The notes under the pieces were generated by a model. That model saw only the letters and a program-made list of their open reading frames with translations, made no database searches and was not told where the DNA came from. From Chelonoidis abingdonii (taxonomy: Eukaryota; Chordata; Testudines; Testudinidae): DNA of 64,000 nt. Below, one piece after another: positions 45,996 to 58,948 of this stretch. Made by a program: the position numbers and the translations under genes. The stretch lies in contig NC_133770.1 in the NCBI RefSeq assembly GCF_003597395.2, positions 207,867,219-207,931,218 of the forward strand. The letters run 5' to 3'. Every line of letters begins with the position of its first letter. Position 1 is the stretch's first letter.

Positions 45996-46614
45996 AGGAG
46001 CATATTTTAGCTGGTTTATCACACACATCAGTGCCTAAAATGTAAATAACTTATTTTTTATATTCTACTTGTATTTTATTGTCCTGAATCTTGCTTGGGC
46101 TCTTCTTTTGACTCCTCTGGAAATATCAACAGGAAAGGCGGAAATTCAAAATGAAGTCCAATAGCTGTCCTTGAGTGGAGAAAAATACTTTAAAAGTTTT
46201 TTGTGCATACAGTAAATGTGGTTTATTGAATATATTTGGATTTTTTATTAAAAGGTTTTTGCAGTGTGATCCTACATGAGTATTTATTAAAAGAAAGTAG
46301 TATGATCAAAACATAGAGTGAGGGCTTTTTAATGGCTGAACTAGCTAAATTACAAATTGTACTCAGTGGGACTTCTGTGCACAGGAGGGCTTTCAGGATT
46401 AGACTCTGAGCACTGAATCCACTAACTGAATTTCAGGTTCAAGGTTTGATATGGTTTTCAAACCAAAACTCATGCTCACAAATGTTTGTCAGACATGGTC
46501 TGACGCAATATGCGTAGCTAGGGAGCAAACGTCTACTCCGCAGCACCATCCAGTCTTTTAATCTTTGATCATTCAAAGTCTTCAAGCTTCAGTCAGGCCT
46601 GGTCTTGAGTGTTT

Positions 46615-46985
46615 CGTTATAAAATGGACATCAGCAAACTGGAAGGAATCCAAAGCAGGCAACAAAGATGCTGTCAGTATTTGAGGGTATGACCTATGAA
46701 GAAAGACGAAGGGAGTTCCATTCATGTAGGTTAAATTAAAGGCACAGGGTATTAGCTGCTCATAAATACTTGAGGTGAGAGCAGAAGGAAGGGGAAATTA
46801 TACATATGATAAAACACATAATAGTTTAATATGTAATAGTTTGAAATTAAATAAAGGAAATATTAAATAAATACACAAAATTATCACTCTGACGTGGTCA
46901 GTTAGATACATGTTTGATTCAATCCGAGAGGTGGCTGAGGCACCCTCACCTAGAGATGCTCAAGAACAGACTAGATACTGCTTAG
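46615..46985 (+). mobile_element. CR1 ORF2 C-terminal fragment, diverged
   Basis: The stretch reads as DISKLEGIQSRQQRCC at 46627, a worn form of the [10 protein letters not shown] block of CR1, then a 'cctatgaagaaagacgaagg' segment, and ends near 'gatgctcaagaacagactag', which follows the usual SLEVFK region. Confidence 0.6.
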
Positions 46986-48840
46986 AACTCAATCCAACTT
47001 CCTCTGAAATTAATGGAAAGATTTCAGTTATTTCAGTGACAGTTAGATCAAGCCGTTAAGAGGTTAGTGTAGAAAGCAGTCATGTCCTAACACACTGTAC
47101 TAGAGTTACTTCCCATCCCAATCATCTGCTTTTTCTATGATGAGAGGGCTGTAGCATTTACCTGAAATGTCCTGAGAATAAATAGTTAATCGGCTGTTGA
47201 AAAGCTATCTGGGATAATGATCAGGACATTGGGATACATTATTAATGCACCACTGAAAGGAATAACAACAGGCTTTTGTGGTTTATCAAGTAAACAGTTT
47301 TTGCTTGATAGTAAATAGAAAATGATGCAATAAATAGTAATCATGAAACCACAGCAAAGGAGTTTAAGAAAACATATGATGCTGATATACAGATGCGAGG
47401 AGAGAGATTGGTCTATGTCTTAAATCATCCAAAACACCTTTTGATCGGTATTTCTGATTGTTAGATGTGTCTCTACTCTGTAACTGGGCCAGTATTAGCC
47501 ATTTCTAATTTAAGGCATCTTCTTAATGATCATTGTGATATTTACCAATTGTTGTAAAAACGAGTTGATATATCTTGGTGTCCTTCAATACCAGCACAAT
47601 CCCTGGTCTGCAATCTGTGGCCCTTCAGAGGAAAGGGGCCTCCTGAATACTTTAGTGTTCACCTCTTAGTTTCTATCCACAAGGGAGAAGGGGCATAGTT
47701 ATCTTCAGGAACTGAGAGTCCCCACTTGTTCCCTCATTATAAACAACTGAAATTATTTTCTCTAAGAAAGAGGAACAACACAGATAGAAGCCTAGAAATC
47801 AACCCCCCCAAAAACAAACAAACAAAAAAACCCCACCACTGCATTGTGGTCTAGGTAGAGACTCAGTAATGGACTTACAGGTTATAGGTTGATAGTGGAA
47901 GCACCGCTTGTTTTTTAGCTTTCTCTCTCTTCCTTGTTCATGACACACTGCTCAGAACAGACCCACTTTTCCTATTCTCACAAAAAGTCTGTCCTGCTTT
48001 CCTGAAAGGAATTGTCTTTATATAGAGAAGTCAGTCTTTATTTCCCTCACCTTTCCAGTATATTGTAGTGTTGATGTCATCTCAGTATATTGTTTCCAAT
48101 ATGTATTTCTAGCTTGTCCTCCGTGGATGTCTGTCTGTACAGAAAACTTGTAGTGTCTCCTTACAGTGGAGGTATTATCCCTGTTTGGGAGAGTACATTT
48201 CAAGACCCACATTCGCTCAGTGTTCGTCGTTTTGCTGAGACTGGCTATAGATATATATAATAGGGATTAAGCAAAAGGCATTTTTTAATTTGGTACAAAT
48301 AAGGTGTTTTCTAAGTACATTTGTGCTAAAGGGGTGATGAAGAAAATAGGACTCAATAAAAGCATAACATCTTATTCTAATGGAGGACACCAACATCAAA
48401 AGTCTCTTTTGTGGAGTTTTCACTTTGTTGGACAAATCTTTCAAATGAAAACTAAACGTTTGAAAATATACCAGCAAATACTGAAGCCTAGAAAACGTAT
48501 CTAAATTTTATTCCAACTATCTTAAAATGCTTCCCAAAATATTGGGACAAGCTTTAACAATGATTCATATGACAAGAATTTGCACATATGACTGCCTTTC
48601 ATCTACGATGAAGATAAGGGCTGGATTAAAAAGGCATCAATCTGCAAAATTTTCCTCTTCTGAAGATGCCATGAACTCCCATTTGTTTTGTATGATGTAT
48701 ACCTTGTATTCTTTCTCTGGCTAGCACTTGTGATCACTTTTCCCCTTATAATCTATGTTTTACTGTTGTATGATCAGTTAAATGTTTAAAATGGCAATCA
48801 GTTGCCAAACTGGTTACCTCTCAGCCTAATAACTTGTCTA
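46986..48840. other. AT-rich non-coding stretch
   Basis: Nothing recognised. A CA/A-rich patch occurs at 47803-47840. Confidence 0.5.
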
Positions 48841-48994
48841 TATGGGATTCCCCCCCCCCACACATAATAACTTCAGTTTTTGAGGGGGATAAACTGCCAT
48901 GCGGCCACATACCAGATAATTAAAAAAAAATCTTGCGTTTATTCTGCATTCACTAATGCATTGTGGAAGGGAAATAACTATTATGAGTTATTCG

Positions 48995-49003
48995 TTATAT
49001 ATA

Positions 49004-49072
<69 letters not shown>
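48995..49072. repeat. (TA)n microsatellite
   Basis: A run of TA dinucleotides of about 78 bp, interrupted once by TTTA near 49006. Confidence 0.95.
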
Positions 49073-49075
<3 letters not shown>

Positions 49076-49469
49076 AAATAGATTAACTATGCCTCTTCTG
49101 GCAGTCCTCGCACTGATATCCCACAGCCATCTTGACTAGATATCACCTCAAACTGGAATTGCAAAGTGATGCAAATTCACACATCTAGAGCCACATACAG
49201 TACTTATTATAGCAGCCATGGTCTGTGCTTCCACAGGGTCCCATCAGGAGGCACTGGAGTTCCTTATCCTTTGGTTATAAGAACATGTTGAAGCTCATCT
49301 GAGCAGCAGTTGCTGGAATGCCACGATCTACAAGTGACTGTCAGAGCAGTTGAAGGAATGTGGATACTGCTGGGACATGGAGCAATGCCATGGCAAAGTG
49401 AAGGAGCTCGACAGGGCAACAGTGTTGCAAAGGACAGCAGCAGGACCTCTGGAAATGCTTCCACTACCT

Positions 49470-49618
49470 TGGTTCAAGCTTGGGCGGCTAGCCTGAGCTG
49501 TCATCTGTGTTGCAACACCCAAACTGCTATTTTTTAGCATACTAGCTGGGGGGAAGCTAGTGTGTCTGTGAACCCAGGCTGGGAGGAGCACTCCCAGATT
49601 CAGTGGAGACATACCCCA
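49470..49618. mobile_element. one end of a Harbinger-like MITE
   Basis: The end 'gattcagtggagacatacccc' (49598-49618) matches the 'gtagacataccc' terminus seen at 15090-15102. The other end is not identified. Confidence 0.35.
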
Positions 49619-49619
49619 A

Positions 49620-52375
49620 ATGACCAGTTGGGGTATCCCAGAAACATGGGCACTCTGATCCCACTCCACCCGCCTGATGCTTCAGCTGGGGAGCAGGGTT
49701 CGGGTGTGGGGGCATTCCCCGCTCTGCCCACCCACCTGCTGCTTCTGCTAGGGAGTGGGATTGGGGCATTAGACAAAGCCCCTGCGGATTCAAGGTCTGT
49801 AGAAATATATATCCACCAATGCTAGTTTTAATTAGTGACTTTTGACTTCACAGCTTTTGTATACCATAAAGGAGGTCAGGTGTGGTAAGTGTCAATTACC
49901 AAGGAGCAGGGCTGGGGTCAGGAGAGACATGGAGGTTGGGCTGAGGCACCCAGAAAGCTAATGATCCATGTCCCTGTGGTTCCTAGCCTCTATAATAATT
50001 GTTATTGGCTAATATCCCTCATATGACCACCACTACACATGGAGCAGCCTGGTTGTATTACTGACTGCCAGGACTATGGCACTCAGCAGTGTTTTTCCCC
50101 ATGTTGCCTGACAGCAATTCAAAACTGGTGCTGGCTCTTACAACAACAAAATTGAGGCATGTCAGGGAAGGAGCTGTGCCTCCTCTGGTCCTATCTCCCA
50201 GAGGGAATAGTGAAGTGGCTGTAACCCAGATGCTGTGGCTCTGCTCTCAATTTAAATGCCTTTAACATATGAGATGAGGACATCTGGCCCTGGATAGACT
50301 GAAGCAATTGGCCAGTGGGATAGGGACACAGGCACAGCTATGAAAGGAATGAGCAGTATTAAACCTGCTGAGAATACTATTTGTCATGCCAGTAATCAAC
50401 TTGAAATTGTTTTGTTTATATGGGATCCTTTTACTGAATACCTTTGATTTTGTAATTCTTAAGTGAATTATAATGGTGTGAAAGGTGCTGGATTGGCAGC
50501 ACAGGAGACTCAAATTCTCTATGTGGAGCACTTACAGCACATAGTCAATGGCAGTGCAAGCTGTCTCAGTGCTGCATCTCTGACACCATGAGACTAATTT
50601 AGTCTTGATGGCCTTAGCCTCCCTGGGGCTCCTTATGAGGTATGCCAATCATGGTAATTGTGTCTGGGATGGCATTGCAAACTAAAGGAGAAAGGAGCCT
50701 TTCTCCTATCAATCGCCTACCCAGTACCATCTTCAAGTGTGTTAAACACACACATTATTACAACAAAAAAGGCACATAGGGTGTTTAGAACCTTTTAATT
50801 TCTATGATCTTCTAATAGTTTTAATCAAAACCCCATCTGTAGTGGCTGAACCATTTTTTTTCCCCAAGAAATATCTAACTCTGATAAGGGTCAAAATGGA
50901 AGCTAGCAGTGACCCGAGTTACACCACCAGGCGAGTGATATATCTGATGGATGCATCCATGTGGATGCAAATTTCTCAACACATTTGTAATAGTTCATGT
51001 GGTTTTGTTGGGTATTTACTGTTACATGGTATTCATAGCTGAAAACTCCATGACTGACAAAGGATATATTATATCTTTCTTTTTTAATTAAAAATCTGTA
51101 TGTGAAACTTGTTCCATATTCGTTCCATGTATTCAGTACTAACAGTCAAGATTTTTACAATATCTTCTGCAAAATCTGCAAGAGCAGGTAATGCCCTATT
51201 TACATATGTGCCAAAACTGGCACTCATTTAACTACCATGAACACCTTATGTCAAAATTCTGCTCTCTCAGACCAGCTCAAGTCTATTGAAATGGTTGAAA
51301 ATTGGGCCCTTCTGGTGTTTCTTCTTACTTCTCCAAGACTTTACAATGAGGGTTTACCATATTTTAAGACATCTTTATTTTTACGCCTAAATTATGTCTG
51401 CTGAGATAAAATATACTTTGCAATGTGATATCCTTGAGTTCTTTTTTCCATTATGTAGTTTTCCATTCATTAGCCCGAATTAATGGAATATACTGCATTT
51501 ACCCAAAGAGTAATATCATCCACAGTGCCATTACAATCTCTAAATCCAAACCTGTAAGGTGCTGACAATTCTTGCGTGGTACTGAATTTCTCCAGCCTGG
51601 AATGTCTCTCCAAGGATCAGGTCCTAAGGAAGACCTATCTAAGTTATTCCTAATCTATCTCTGTCTACACCAATCTTCTGTAGAAAACTGACAGTAGTCT
51701 TATCAGTGTGTATTTATGGATTCTTATTAGTATACTCATTATACAAGCCAGATCTCCTTGACACTAACTGGAGTCACTTATTCCAATTAAAGGGTGGCTA
51801 ATCACTTAAGCCACACATTTGGTTTCCATTTGTGTGTGCTACAAATCTCCATTAAGTTCTCATTAAAAGTGATTGCTCAGCAAACTGATTTCCTGTAGAA
51901 AATAACTGTTGCTTTTAAATCTTCTTAAAATGCCCTTATACAGTATACTATCACAGGGAAATGTTTTCTTCTTTCTCTCTACTTAACATCTCATATGCTG
52001 AAGTGTCACATGTATGTTGGTGATCTTCCAGCTGCTGAAAGATTTTGGAGCATTATATACAGCACTCATAAAGCTAACTGCACATTTGATAGCTGACCTA
52101 ACTTTCAGTTTATTTGTTGAGGAAGCTGACAGTTTCAAATGTACCAGCCATTTGAAAATCCTACCTTATTTCTTCATCTCTTAGTTGAGCCATATTAATA
52201 ACAAACATATGCTGTTCAAAGTGATTGATACACTTTCATTGATGAGGCAGCTCACAGCTTTTTCAGATTTCCAGTTGTCTCCAGTTTGATAGATGCTTGA
52301 CTTGCCCTTTCTACATCAAGTTGCATCATCTCCAAAACTGTTTCCTACAAAATACCAAGAATCAGAGTGACCTTA
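49620..52375. other. non-coding stretch
   Basis: No gene or repeat recognised over 2.7 kb. 49630-49800 is GC-rich; the remainder is AT-rich. Confidence 0.5.
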
Positions 52376-52379
52376 GTGC

Positions 52380-52590
52380 TTCAAATAGAAGACTGACTCA
52401 GGATGTCTGGGGTTGTACACTGGATCTGCCACTGGCTTGTTGTAAGGGAAACCATTTCACTTCAGGCCTTGTGTCCCCTGTTGGGAAATGAGAATAATGT
52501 CTGCTTTACTGTAGTGTTGTGAGGTTTAGGTAATTAATGACAGTAAAATACTCTGAGGTCCTTACACGCTAGAGAAGTATTTATTATTGG
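52380..52590 (+). repeat. MIR/L2-type SINE fragment
   Basis: The order 'tggatctgccactggcttgt', 'accatttcacttcaggcctt', 'gggaaatgagaataatgtct' and 'gttgtgaggtttaggtaatt' follows the ancient MIR/L2 tail layout. Confidence 0.55.
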
Positions 52591-52594
52591 GGAG

Positions 52595-55500
52595 ATGAAA
52601 GCAACAAGAAACCAGAAGACACATATACTTCAACCACACCTGAAAAGTGGCTTCACGAGGACTTTTTCCAGTTATCTTTCTGTGTTTATAATTTTTGTCT
52701 TTGTCTGACAGGAACTATTAACCAACAGTAGAGTGGTTTCTATAGTACAATAGAACACCATTTTTTATCCAAATCCTTCAGATGAACAGGGAATCTTGCT
52801 GGTAATCTCTGAAAAGATGAAATCCAATGTCCCAACCCCAGATTGCACTCAGTAAATCCAGCACACAGTTGACTGGCTAGCTTTAAAATCCTTGGGGACA
52901 TAATCAAAACTTGAATAGCTGAGGCTGTGTCCTAGCTCCATTATTAGCTGGTGTTAGGGAGCAGTGAGAACAAGGAAGTGGCCTGTTGCTAGTGTGCTGA
53001 AAGAAAATAAAACAGTGTTTCTGTTTTGTAACTGGTACATAAAGAACCTCTGGCATGTTAGGAACCATTTGTAACAACACTGACTTTTATCCTAAAGCTC
53101 TTGCTTCCTATGAAACTGGGAAATCAATCCCCAGGCTGTAAATGGACTTCTTACAACTCTCCCTGTGAGAGGAAATAACATCTTCTATTGCCAGCTCCAC
53201 CATGGTTACAGGCTGAGGATTCCTAGTGGGGCAAGAACATCCTCCTCTGACTTTTACGCAGTTGTGGTGAGGAATGTTTAACACTTTCCTTGCAGATAAA
53301 CTACCACTCCACTGTCACATTCTGTTTTTATTTTGCTTAGAACAGGGATGACCCCAAACCAGATTTGCAAAGCTGAAACTGAGTCTGCTAATATGCTGGA
53401 ATCAGATATTATAGCTTGCTTTATAAGCTTTCTAGATGAGCTCTCCACTTCCCATTGGCAGAGCTCTGCAATACATTTTTCAATATCAGTGAAACTGGGG
53501 GAAAGTCCCCCAGTTTTATTTCTTACTGTATTTATGAAAAGTTTAAAAATTGTCCTTTTTACAGGCAGAAAAATAAGTTTTCTGATGGTAGGAAAAATAC
53601 ATAAAACTTGAGCCCAAGCCCACTCTTCAAAATACATTAAGCCTTCTTCTCAGCTTATATGTTGCACATTTAAAGGCATTGGTGCAATAGCAAAATTATC
53701 TCAAGGCAATGACCTGTCCACCTAAAATGAAATTTTAGAGGGCAGAGTTGAAACCCCTCAGCACCTAGAATGTAAACAGTATTGAAAAACTCACTGTGGA
53801 TGATTAAAAAGGGAAAATTTTACAGGAATGCATGTTAAGGCCCTGACCCTACAGGGTGATTCATCTGCTAATAAAGGTCTGTCTAGCTATAAGTATCTCT
53901 TTAAAGGATTGGCCCGTTTAATACAGGGATCATTTTTTTTGGAAAGTGATTCAGATTTGAGAGTCTCAATCTTGACAATTTTCTTCTAATTAGACCCTTC
54001 AGTACAAAGTAAAGCATTCTAAACACAATTGTGGAAATACATTTCTTAAAAAAATCTGAGAGCTGTATAACTGTAATTAGGTGTTCTGTTTACATGTGTA
54101 ATTTTTTTATAGGAGAGTGGTAATTACAAAATTAAAGTCCAGCAAATACATAATTTACACAGATCAAAAATTCATTATTAAGATTTTTACTAAAACCAGC
54201 TGTTGCAATATTGATATGAGATGGAACAGAATGGCTTGTTCATAGCAGTCAAGGTTTCACTGCTAAATAACGGCTGCTTTGGATTCATTCCAGTGAATAG
54301 TTTAACTCTATAAATAATGCAATCTTGCTACAATTTCCTCTTTCCAGATTTTGGTCTCCTTAATGATTTCAAACTTGTACTGTCCCATGGTGATGTACTG
54401 TTTTGAAATGATTGCAAATTGCTGACTCGTGATAGCTGCAGTGTATTCTTTTAATCCTGCTTGGCTCAAATATATGTTGAACCTTTAGTTACAAAGTGCA
54501 CTTTAGTACATAAAATTAAAAATAAAAATAGGACACCGCTGTCCCCATGTGGTTTATTCCCCTGTAACTGTGGCATTTCCTTCTCATTCTTTTTTCTTGA
54601 AGGGGAGGGACAGGTTCATTTCTTTCCTCTGCTCTTGGATGGGTGTCTACTCATGTCTCCACATGGGTGCCCTGTGCCTCTGCACTTCTACTTTCTCTGG
54701 TCTAGGCAGTATGGCTTCTGGAGGTGTCATGTGCTAGGGACTAGCCACTACCCGCAACTCCTCCTTCATCCCAAAAGTTTGTTTTTTAGAGACTCCTGTT
54801 AGTATCAAATGGATGCTTCTGAACACCCTATGGCAGGGTGTAGTGGCTGTATTTCCTTTTCCATGGGATTATTGCCTTTTCCTCCACAGTGCAGATGACC
54901 CATGAAGGGGCATCCATGGGAAAGCAGACCCTGACTTCAATGGAACAATTTTTGAGGAACTCTGCAAGGGAATCAAACAGATATTTCTTTCTGCTTCCCT
55001 CTCGTTCAGGGATTATTCCCTTGAGAGGGGGCCACCAGGCCAATTGTTTAACAGAAGATGAACATCTTGCCTAACTGCTACTGTGTTCACATTAAGGGGA
55101 AATAACCATCTTGGGTCTAGGCAGACATCTTCAACTGAAAGGGGGAGGCCAACTCTTTTTGAGGGGAGCTTCCTCTGAATAATCTAGCTTTTCTGCAGTA
55201 CTTCTGAGCAAGGGGAGACCTGAGGTGTCAGCACATAGTGACATAGACAAGATGAGCTCTTGACAACTTTTAAATTTGTTGTCAATCTCATAGTGCCTTC
55301 TGTAGTAGCCTACATTTATGTGCTGCCTTTCATGTTACGAGTCTTTATTCAGTCAAATAGCCAATAAACACTAATACTTTGAGCAGACCTCCAGTCTTGA
55401 TGCAGAATTCTGACCTCATTGAATTTCCCCTTCGTGAAGCTAGGATGTAATTACTTTATTTCTGCTGCCATAATGATAGCTCACAGTAAAGAGGAAGAAT

Positions 55501-56590
55501 GGCAGAAAGTGGTCATGCTAAATAGACAAATCTAGACTAAAATGTGGATTTATTTTGTTCTGACTTTTCTAAATGGGTTGCAGATTTCACTTAAAATCCA
55601 CTGCATCTCTGAGAAAATAAGTGAAAACATTCTCTTTACCTGTTCCTTCAAATCACAGGCCCACTCAGTCAGTGACACAAGAAAAGTGTCCTGTGGAGAC
55701 TCATTCCAGCTAATCCATCTATAACTCAAAATGCACCAGTCAGAATGTCCACAGAGATTTAGATAGGGTAAAATAAAATTAAGCTTCAAAGACATATTTT
55801 GCTTTTTAAAAATATTCTCTCTGGATTAAACTCAAATCACTGCTTATCTTATTTATGTTTTGGTTCTGAGTTTTACACAGGGTTAGATCATGCTGATTAA
55901 GCTTATTTGTCATGTATATTCTCTCGCTCCTATCTGTTCTGTAATTTGTAATTGAGAGACAGTCAACTTCATTTATTAATGAACCCTTTGTCTTTTGGTT
56001 CTTTGAACAGAATTTGCAAGAGATGTTAAAGAACAGAATCTAATAGAATTGACAATTAGCTGCAAGTTGTATTGGTTGTTTTAGCCAAAACATTATATAA
56101 TAGCAGAAAAATATATAACTGGATTACTGAGGAAAAAAGGCATCCTTTCCTGACCTAGATCTTTTTGTTGTTTTTATGATTTGTTCCCTATACAGAAAAT
56201 AAGAGAGGTACAGAGTTTTGCACTCCAAGAGGAAAATATCTCTACTCTGCCTCTTTGGATTTTTAAGAAGATTTAATGTAAAGGGAACAGATTGGAAAGA
56301 AATGTTTATGTATCTGATCTTTCCTACTACAGTGTGCACAAAAAATTCACCAACTATACCAACTATACTTGACGTTCTTCTGGAAGTTTCCTTTTGAAGC
56401 GTCAATTCTATTTGTTGCAGAATACAACAGGATTATTTTCCAGACAGTGTTTCTTTCTTTGGCCTTGTTATGGTGTGTGTTTTTCTTTTGTCTGTTTAAT
56501 CCTGCCCCCAAAGAGACACCAGGAAAAGTATCACAGGGAAGCCAAGCACCTTGGAAATGTTGCCCAGTTGGTTTGTCTAGTTCAAGCCTG
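52595..56590. other. AT-rich non-coding stretch
   Basis: About 4 kb with no recognised gene or mobile element. A 119-codon minus frame (53278-53637) overlaps a 92-codon plus frame (53333-53611). Neither has a recognisable domain, and I do not call them genes. Confidence 0.5.
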
Positions 56591-56594
56591 AGAC

Positions 56595-56661
56595 TGAAAT
56601 CCTGGCCGCCATTGAAATCAATGGGAGTTTTGCCACTAACTTTAATAGAGGCTGGATTTAA
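56595..56661. repeat. short palindromic dispersed repeat
   Basis: Arms tgaaatcctggccgccattg and taatagaggctggattta flank 'gggagttttgccactaac'. Same family as 20091-20158. Confidence 0.6.
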
Positions 56662-56663
56662 CC

Positions 56664-57935
56664 CTGATAGATTGTGATAGATGATAGAGGTAAAAGAGAA
56701 GTTAAATTGTGTTAGTGCTGTGTGACTATGTACTGTACATGATGGGCCAAATTCTGTTCTCTGAATTCAGTTCCATTAACATCTGAACTGAACGACTATA
56801 ACAGAGCAGACTTTGACCCACTGTATTAAAATGCCTAATTATGCATTTGTACATGCAATAACCAGTTTTGCACAGGCTTTTGTAGTGACTGTATGTGCAT
56901 ATGTATGTGTGTGTTTACCTTAAGTCTCATTCTTTTTTTAAAACTAAGGTTTCGGATGCCTCTAAGTCTAACCTCAGACACTTATAGAAGGCAGGGTGTC
57001 TTGAAGGCAAGAAAAAGTATTCATAGCTCTATACTGTAGACTGGTATTCCAAACTGGTTGAAGGTTAGGGACTGATTTCAATGATAGACATGTCTGGCTT
57101 TCCACCTTATCCAGTGAGCATCCTATTAACTTATAAAATATATTTATGGTATTTGGGAACCATCAGGGAAGTGTTTTGGGTAAGTTAACTGGCACTGGCC
57201 ATTCGTTCCAAATAGTTTGCCTTTGCATCACCTCATCTCAGAATTTAGGCTGAGCAATTTAAATTCATTGTATTGTAAGATTTCATCTTCTCTTTCATCC
57301 CAAAAGAAGTAGGGTATAAAACTGAAAACAGATGATCTTTTACTTAGTTTGTTATATAACAACAGCATGAGTATCTGTCTCCTGAACACAAATAAGCTAT
57401 TTACTTTTTTCAAGTCAATTTTTTGACATGCTATATTGTGGCATATCTATAGTAGTAAAGCTAGGAGAATTCTCCTGATACTTAAATACAATTAGGACTA
57501 AATTGACCAAAAGAATTCCCACAGCAGTTAGTAATGGATGCATGACTGCTGCAAAGAAAACTTCAGAAGTGACTACACAAACTTCAGAAGTGACTAAACA
57601 AACCATTTTGGACAAGAGAGAGAACTGGCTTGAAATTTTACGCAAAATCTGAATTAATCATTAACTTGAGATTCAAAAGTTTGTTTAATTCCACTCCCTT
57701 TACCCCTAGCCCAATTTTGTGTGTCTTCACATTCCTGTCTCTAGAAACAATAAAATACACTGAGAGAGGTTATTCTAATTGTTGTTGGGTCAGACTGAAA
57801 AACAGGAAACCAAAAAAATTTTAAGTCCCTCTTCTTCCTAAATCTCCAGCTCAGATTTGCAGACTCAAAAGTTTGGAACTGAGTGCCACAGAGCAAACAG
57901 CTTTTCTGGTAAAAAAATTGTCCATTTATATATTT
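56664..57935. other. AT-rich non-coding stretch
   Basis: Only a 21-bp duplication (57560-57601) stands out. Confidence 0.5.
57560..57601. repeat. two tandem 21-bp units
   Basis: acttcagaagtgactacaca then a second copy that differs at one base (c to a). Confidence 0.9.
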
Positions 57936-57939
57936 ACTT

Positions 57940-58948
57940 CTGGGGCAATTCTGGCCCCCAAAATTAAAACTTCTGTGCCAAAAATTAAAAATTCCGACCA
58001 CAATATTTTAAAATTCTGCATATTTTATTTGTAAAATAACACAATATAAGCATATCAATTTCAATTATTTTGGTAATTTATTTCAAAATACCTGTCAGCA
58101 AGTGTATGTGCAACAATACAGACAACAAAAAAGATCCAGGAAATGATTTTTGACAAATAGATTCCTTACTAGGCAAATTAATGCAGAACTTTGAGTAATA
58201 ATTCATTTAAACAACAACACAGAACCACATTTCCCACACCTGTTTGCACTGCTTCTGAGGCTTGGGGGAATCAGAGGTACTGGAGAAGCTGAGGGAGAGG
58301 GAATTAATTGCTGTGAAGGAGCCTGGGAGTGAACATGGAGGGTTGTTGGGTGTGAATGGGAGTAGTATGAAACAGTTTTTTGGTGGGGGAGGGGGCAAAG
58401 ATTGTTAGGGAGTTGGAGAACCTCTGACATGCAGACCCTGGCTGACCCCTAGGTTCTTCCATTCAGTCAGGCACATCGGCCCCTGTCCCCATGACCCTTT
58501 GCACCACTCCTGCACCACCTCCACATCCCCATGTTGCCCCTTCACCCCACTCCCATTCAGATCCTGGCTCAATGCTGTCACCCCACTAGCTCCTGTGCCC
58601 CGGCCCATTCTGTCCCCCACCACTAGCCCTTCTGAACCCCAGTCTGTAGGACCCTCCCAGCAGCCAGGTGTGCCCCATACTGTCTATCCCTCCTATATCC
58701 TGTGCCTCCTCACCTGGACCGATGAGCAGAGCGTTGTGAGGAATGCACCGTCTGCCTTCTCCCTGTCTGTGGCTGACTGCTCCACCCTGTGAGCCAGCTG
58801 CACTCTCTTTGGGTGGCACATCAGCCCCTGGCGGGCGAAAGGTATAATTGCAGCACCTCTCTGGCAGTATCTATTTTCTGCAGAAAGAAAAAAAAATCTT
58901 GGGGGGACATGAATTCTGTGTATGTACAGTGGTGCAGAATTGCCCCAG
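57940..58948. mobile_element. hAT-like non-autonomous element
   Basis: Inverted ends CTGGGGCAATTCTGGC and GTGCAGAATTGCCCCAG enclose 1009 bp. The outer parts are AT-rich (57960-58230) and the interior (58240-58860) is GC- and C-rich, the same build as the hAT-like elements at 13305, 26242 and 36304. No exact TSD was found; the flanks are both A/T-rich. Frames within the C-rich interior are spurious. Confidence 0.6.

Noticed and set aside
45396..46026. GC-rich patch as a CpG-island promoter
   Set aside because: No transcript start or exon beside it, and its right edge resembles a transposon terminus; repeat origin is more likely.
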